In this document: positions 60,993 to 64,000 of the stretch, one piece after another
Position numbering within the stretch: position 1 is the stretch's first letter
How the letters are laid out: every line of letters starts with the position of its first letter
Origin: Thermoflexus hugenholtzii
GTDB lineage: Bacteria > Chloroflexota > Anaerolineae > Thermoflexales > Thermoflexaceae
DNA length: 64,000 nt
Assembly (NCBI RefSeq): GCF_018771565.1
Contig: NZ_CP076326.1
Location: forward strand, 248,001 to 312,000
Direction of reading: 5' to 3'
Translations under genes and position numbers: made by a program
Notes under the pieces: generated by a model
What the model saw: the letters and a program-made list of their open reading frames with translations, nothing else
What the model was told of the DNA's origin: nothing
Database searches by the model: none

Positions 60993-61304
60993 ATGCGGGA
61001 AGTGGAGCGGGAGCTGTTGGAGCTGAGGGTTCGGTTGGAGCGGTTGGAGCGGCGGGTGCGGCAGCTGGCGGGGGAGGAGCCGGAGGTTCCTCCGCCGACG
61101 CCTGGTGTGCTGCCTGATCCCCGGCATCTGATCGCCTGGCTGCGGTCCCAGGGGCTGATTCGGGAGCCGACGCCGGAGGAGCGGCAGCTGGCCGCCGAAT
61201 GGGAGGCGCTGCCGGAAGAAGAGAAGGAGGCGATCCGTCGGGAGCTGGACCACTTGCCTCCGGGGCCGATGGCCAGTGACATCATCATCGAAAACCGTCG
61301 CTGA
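60993..61304 (+). CDS. VapB-like antitoxin 1
   Basis: 103 residues starting at ATG 60993 after GGGAGGTG. The N-terminal part is a leucine-rich coiled coil (ELLELRVRLERLERRVRQL), followed by a Pro-rich middle and a C-terminal segment that would embrace the toxin (EEKEAIRRELDHLPPG...DIIIENRR). No HTH or AbrB domain is evident. The first 79 residues are nearly identical to antitoxin 2; the last 24 differ. Toxin 1 follows two bases after the stop. Confidence 0.72.
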   Translation: MREVERELLELRVRLERLERRVRQLAGEEPEVPPPTPGVLPDPRHLIAWLRSQGLIREPTPEERQLAAEWEALPEEEKEAIRRELDHLPPGPMASDIIIENRR

Positions 61305-61306
61305 GA

Positions 61307-61828
61307 ATGGCCCTTTATTACCTGGATGCCAGCGCGCTGGTGAAATACTACATCCGAGAGCCCGGCAGCGCCTGGGTGAGGGGCCTGATAAACGCCCGGT
61401 TGCCTGACAGCGGTGTGCCCGCCCATCCGATTTGGATCTCCGAAGCCAGCATCGTGGAATGCGCGGCAGCCTTCGCTGTCCTTCACCGGAGAGGGCGGAT
61501 TTCTCTTAAGGCGCGCGATGGGGCTTTTCGGGCTTTTATGCGGGATATCGCCAGCGAGGTTTTCTATCCCCTTCCGGTGCGGACTTCGGACTTTCAGTTC
61601 GCCGCCCACCTCACCCAGCGCCACCCCTTGAAGGCTTACGATGCCGTTCAGCTGGCTGTCGCCTTGCGATACGCCCGCATTCTGGCGGCTTTCGGGCTTC
61701 CCCTGATTTTCGTCAGCGGGGACGCGGCGCTTCTGGCCGCCGCTCGGGCGGAGGGCCTTCCCACCGACAACCCCTTCGACCACGTCGCCCCGGAGGACAC
61801 CCCGGACCCTTCCGGATATCTGGCGTGA
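61307..61828 (+). CDS. PIN-domain toxin 1 (VapC-like)
   Basis: 173 residues, PIN-type nuclease fold: MALYYLDASALVKYYIREPG with the first acidic residue, the Glu in EASIVECAAAFAVL, KAYDAVQLAVALRYA with the second Asp, and FVSGDAALLAAARAEGL with the last Asp. All four acidic positions are present, so it should cleave RNA. The last 65 residues are identical to those of toxin 2, while the first 110 share only the family core. Confidence 0.88.
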   Translation: MALYYLDASALVKYYIREPGSAWVRGLINARLPDSGVPAHPIWISEASIVECAAAFAVLHRRGRISLKARDGAFRAFMRDIASEVFYPLPVRTSDFQFAAHLTQRHPLKAYDAVQLAVALRYARILAAFGLPLIFVSGDAALLAAARAEGLPTDNPFDHVAPEDTPDPSGYLA

Positions 61829-61846
61829 TCTGCATTCGGTTGGGAT

Positions 61847-61875
61847 TTGGTCTTTGGTCGGGCTGGGGGTATGAT
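61847..61875 (+). promoter_or_regulatory. promoter of toxin-antitoxin module 2
   Basis: TTGGTC (61847-61852) and TATGAT (61870-61875), 17 bp apart, a copy of the module 1 promoter. Confidence 0.75.
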
Positions 61876-61894
61876 GGGAAGCGGGAGGTGTTCG

Positions 61895-62206
61895 ATGCGG
61901 GAAGTGGAGCGGGAGCTGTTGGAGCTGAGGGTTCGATTGGAGCGGTTGGAGCGGCGGGTGCGGCAGCTGGCGGGGGAGGAGCCGGAGGTTCCTCCACCGA
62001 CGCCTGGTGTGCTGCCTGATTCCCGGCATCTGATCGCCTGGCTGCGGTCCCAGGGGCTGATTCGGGAGCCGACGCCGGAGGAGCGGCAGCTGGCCGCCGA
62101 ATGGGAGGCGCTGCCGGAAGAAGAGAAGGAAGCCCATATCCGCCTGATGCATCGTCTGATCCTGGACCCACCTCTCAGCCGGATCATCATGGAGAGCCGC
62201 CGGTGA
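61895..62206 (+). CDS. VapB-like antitoxin 2
   Basis: 103 residues from ATG 61895. The coiled-coil N-terminus and Pro-rich middle are nearly identical to antitoxin 1 (one residue change in the first 79); the C-terminal 24 residues differ (EAHIRLMHRLILDPPLSRII). That end of VapB-type antitoxins contacts the toxin, so the change should set partner specificity. Toxin 2 starts one base after the stop. Confidence 0.72.
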   Translation: MREVERELLELRVRLERLERRVRQLAGEEPEVPPPTPGVLPDSRHLIAWLRSQGLIREPTPEERQLAAEWEALPEEEKEAHIRLMHRLILDPPLSRIIMESRR

Positions 62207-62207
62207 T

Positions 62208-62723
62208 ATGGCCTTTTACTATTTTGATGCCAGCGCGCTCGTCAAATACTATGTGACAGAACCGGGAAGCACGTGGGTTCGTCACCTTGTGGAAGATCGA
62301 GATTCCGAGACCGAATGGGTTCACACCATTTTCGTTGCCGAAATCACCCGTGTGGAAGTTGCGGCAGGGCTGGCGGTGATCGAACGCATCGGACGGATTC
62401 GGAGAGCCCAGCGGGATCGAGAGTATCGGCGTTTTGTGAGCCAGTTTGTCTCCCGATATGCGGTTATACCGCTGGTCACCGCTGATCTGGAATATGCTGC
62501 GGATTTGACCCAGCAATACCCTCTTAAAGCCTACGATGCCGTTCAGCTGGCTGTCGCCTTGCGATACGCCCGCATTCTGGCGGCTTTCGGGCTTCCCCTG
62601 ATTTTCGTCAGCGGGGACGCGGCGCTTCTGGCCGCCGCTCGGGCGGAAGGCCTTCCCACCGACAACCCCTTCGACCACGTCGCCCCGGAGGACACCCCGG
62701 ACCCTTCCGGAAGCCCAGGATGA
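62208..62723 (+). CDS. PIN-domain toxin 2 (VapC-like)
   Basis: 171 residues. PIN motifs intact: MAFYYFDASALVKYYVTEPG, EITRVEVAAGLAVI, KAYDAVQLAVALRYA and FVSGDAALLAAARAEGL. The N-terminal 110 residues are about half-identical to toxin 1 in the family core only; from KAYDAVQ to DPSG the two are identical. AT content of the divergent part is slightly higher. The stop is followed by a decayed third promoter copy. Confidence 0.88.
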   Translation: MAFYYFDASALVKYYVTEPGSTWVRHLVEDRDSETEWVHTIFVAEITRVEVAAGLAVIERIGRIRRAQRDREYRRFVSQFVSRYAVIPLVTADLEYAADLTQQYPLKAYDAVQLAVALRYARILAAFGLPLIFVSGDAALLAAARAEGLPTDNPFDHVAPEDTPDPSGSPG

Positions 62724-62825
62724 CCCGCATTCGGTTGGGGTTTTGCCTTTGGTCCGATGAGATGGATCGAGCGCGGGGATGCCTAATCGGGAAATCGGGA
62801 CAGGGGTTGGGACGAAAGCCTTCAC

Positions 62826-62995
62826 TGTAGGAGCGGCTTCAGCCGCGACCCTTGCGCCATCGAAGACGAAAGGTTTGGGATTGTGAGGGAGGGCTCCATC
62901 CGTGGCCCTCAGGATCTTGAAGGCAGAGGTTCGGGGCGAAAGCCTCTCCTGCAAGAAATTCATCGTGTCGGCACGGCTTTCGCCGCGACCTTTTT
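62826..62995 (+). repeat. REP/BIME-like element
   Basis: Full unit starting TAGGAGCGGCTTCAGCCGCG (62828) and ending GGGGCGAAAGCC, followed by a half unit with GGCTTTCGCCGCG; the latter ends at the stop codon of the BMP lipoprotein gene. Fills most of the gap 62758-62993. Confidence 0.78.
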
Positions 62996-64000
62996 AGGGC
63001 GTCGGGCACGGGGTTGGCTGCAGGGCGCGCTCCCGCAGGGCCTGCTGGAGCTCCCGGGGGGCTCGATGGAAGAAGGCCGGGCTCCCTCGCCAGGCGATCC
63101 CGCCCGCCTGCCACCCCAGGGTCCGATGGATCCCGAAGGGGAGCTCCCCGCGCCGGCTCTGACGCAGCGTCCGCCGCACGACCTCATCGACCGCCGGGGT
63201 GACGGAGCCGAGCAGGGCCTCCATCGCCGAGGAGCGCATGGCCGCATACCGGTCATACCAGTCCGCGCCGACGCCGATGGCGTATCGCCGCAGGGCGCCC
63301 GCCGCCTCGAAGAGGCCGGCGCTGCTCCCCCCCGCCAGCCCCGCCGCGATGGGGACCCCCTGCGCATACAGGCGCAGGGCCGCCTCGAATCCGGCGATAG
63401 GGTCCCGATCCGAGGCCACGGTCTCGACCCGCAGGGCCTCCGGCGGCGTCCCGGCCGCCCGCGCGCCGCACGCGTAGCCCTCCCACAGCGCCTCCGCCCC
63501 CGGGCCGATCAGCGCGCCGATGGGCTGGCGCGTCCGCGCCGGATCCGCCCACCGACCGGCGATGTAGCCGGCCACCCAGCCCATCTCCCATTCATCGAAG
63601 GAAATCGCGAGGACGTTGGGCGGGATGGCTTGCTCTGGCGGCAGGCCGAGGAGGACGAACCGCTTCCCCGGGAAGATCCGCGCCATCTCCAGGCCCAGGC
63701 GGGCAGGCCCCTCCATGCCGATGAGGAACAGACGATGGTTCGGATCCCGCACGGCCTCACGGATCATCCGTTCCCAGGAAAGGGGATCGTATCCCATGGC
63801 GATCAGGGGGACGCTCACACCCTCGCTGCGCTGAAAGGCGCCCACGCCGGCGGCGGCGAAGTCGAAGGGTCCGCGATCTCCTCCCACTCCTTCCATCAGG
63901 ACGATCACGGAGGTCAGCGAGGGCCGCGGGGTTGCAGGGCGGGAGAGGCAGCTCCCCATCAGGATCAGCCCGAGGGCGGCGATCCGGATCCACGTCCTCA
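62994..64000 (-). CDS. BMP-family (Med/PnrA-like) substrate-binding lipoprotein, 5' end at window edge
   Basis: The frame runs to the window edge. Upstream of the first in-frame ATG (63959) it continues as RTWIRIAALGLILMGSC, a lipoprotein signal with lipobox MGSC, and the first two bases of the edge codon are TG, so the true start is probably at 63999-64001. Mature features: VIVLMEGVGGDRGPFD, IGMEGPARLGLEMARIFPGKRFVLLG, WEMGWVAGYIAGRWAD and IGALIGPGAEALWEGYACG, typical of the basic-membrane-protein (nucleoside or unknown ligand) family. Partner permease genes would lie outside the window. Confidence 0.82.
   Translation of the reverse strand, partial: RTWIRIAALGLILMGSCLSRPATPRPSLTSVIVLMEGVGGDRGPFDFAAAGVGAFQRSEGVSVPLIAMGYDPLSWERMIREAVRDPNHRLFLIGMEGPARLGLEMARIFPGKRFVLLGLPPEQAIPPNVLAISFDEWEMGWVAGYIAGRWADPARTRQPIGALIGPGAEALWEGYACGARAAGTPPEALRVETVASDRDPIAGFEAALRLYAQGVPIAAGLAGGSSAGLFEAAGALRRYAIGVGADWYDRYAAMRSSAMEALLGSVTPAVDEVVRRTLRQSRRGELPFGIHRTLGWQAGGIAWRGSPAFFHRAPRELQQALRERALQPTPCPTP

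Larger units (their letters stand above)
60911..62757 (+). repeat. tandem duplication carrying two toxin-antitoxin modules
   Basis: A unit of about 902 bp: promoter, antitoxin, toxin. Copy 1 starts at 60911, copy 2 at 61813; a third promoter-like stretch (62728-62757) is a decayed start of another copy. Flanks are nearly identical, while 61229-61636 differs strongly from 62130-62531. Confidence 0.88.

Noticed and set aside
1-64000. tRNA and rRNA genes
   Set aside because: No cloverleaf-like sequences with GTTCGAATCC-type T-arms and no rRNA segments were found by eye on either strand.

Overview
The window is GC-rich, gene-dense bacterial chromosome. No rRNA or tRNA gene was seen. The best guess is a thermophilic member of the Chloroflexota, possibly close to Thermoflexus. 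This is inference from four things: a class II cobalamin-dependent ribonucleotide reductase with NrdR, an FMN-riboswitch-controlled RibXY-type riboflavin ABC transporter, the C-terminal YRLFLPLVLR motif of a large secreted protein (a motif I associate with Chloroflexota exoproteins), and archaeal-flavoured genes such as the COG2401 GNAT/ABC fusion and a TctA-like permease. Promoters are ordinary sigma70 type (TTGACA, 17-18 bp, TATAAT).

Layout. 1-4755 (+): end of an M29 aminopeptidase, a Cys-cluster protein, queA, sfsA and the COG2401 fusion. 5117-8490 (-): nrdR then nrdJ, with a pair of NrdR boxes 31 bp apart. 8842-13941 (+): rplS, comM, an OMP-decarboxylase-like protein lacking catalytic residues, 5-formyl-THF cyclo-ligase and a TctA-like permease. 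13997-20131 (mostly -): SufR-like regulator, small membrane protein (+), rpsU, Ser/Thr kinase, a nucleotide-sugar-epimerase-like protein and a penicillin-acylase-family hydrolase. 20286-22678: a hairpin-repeat array and lepA.

22831-42304 is the accessory heart of the window. It holds a large secreted beta-helix/IPT protein split by a frameshift, a run of unrecognised membrane, zinc-ribbon, prepilin-like and WD40-like proteins, hicBA, two PrsW-type proteases, an anchored Pro/Gly-rich protein and a 1046-residue STAND-ATPase/BTAD (SARP-type) regulator. Five sites made of GTTCACA heptamers repeated with an exact 11-bp period precede four transcription units here. That is the geometry expected for a SARP operator, so the locus may be a single cell-envelope regulon.

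42470-55700: C45-type hydrolase, aroQ, manC, topA, DUF711, radical-SAM DUF512, an orphan cas6 with a two-repeat CRISPR remnant, a mutarotase-like protein, a PII-like protein with a cation/proton antiporter, and a MurI homologue whose first catalytic Cys is Ser. 55801-57629: a six-unit REP array, a RAYT transposase and a MITE-like element. 57650-60835 (-): riboflavin transporter operon behind an FMN riboswitch and three tandem terminators. 60911-62757: a duplicated VapBC-like toxin-antitoxin module in which only the antitoxin C-terminus and toxin N-terminus differ. 62994-64000 (-): BMP-family lipoprotein.

Four repeat families are visible: compound GC-rich hairpin arrays (three loci), REP/BIME elements (with RAYT), a TGTAGGGCAACTGC hairpin, and the tandem toxin-antitoxin duplication.
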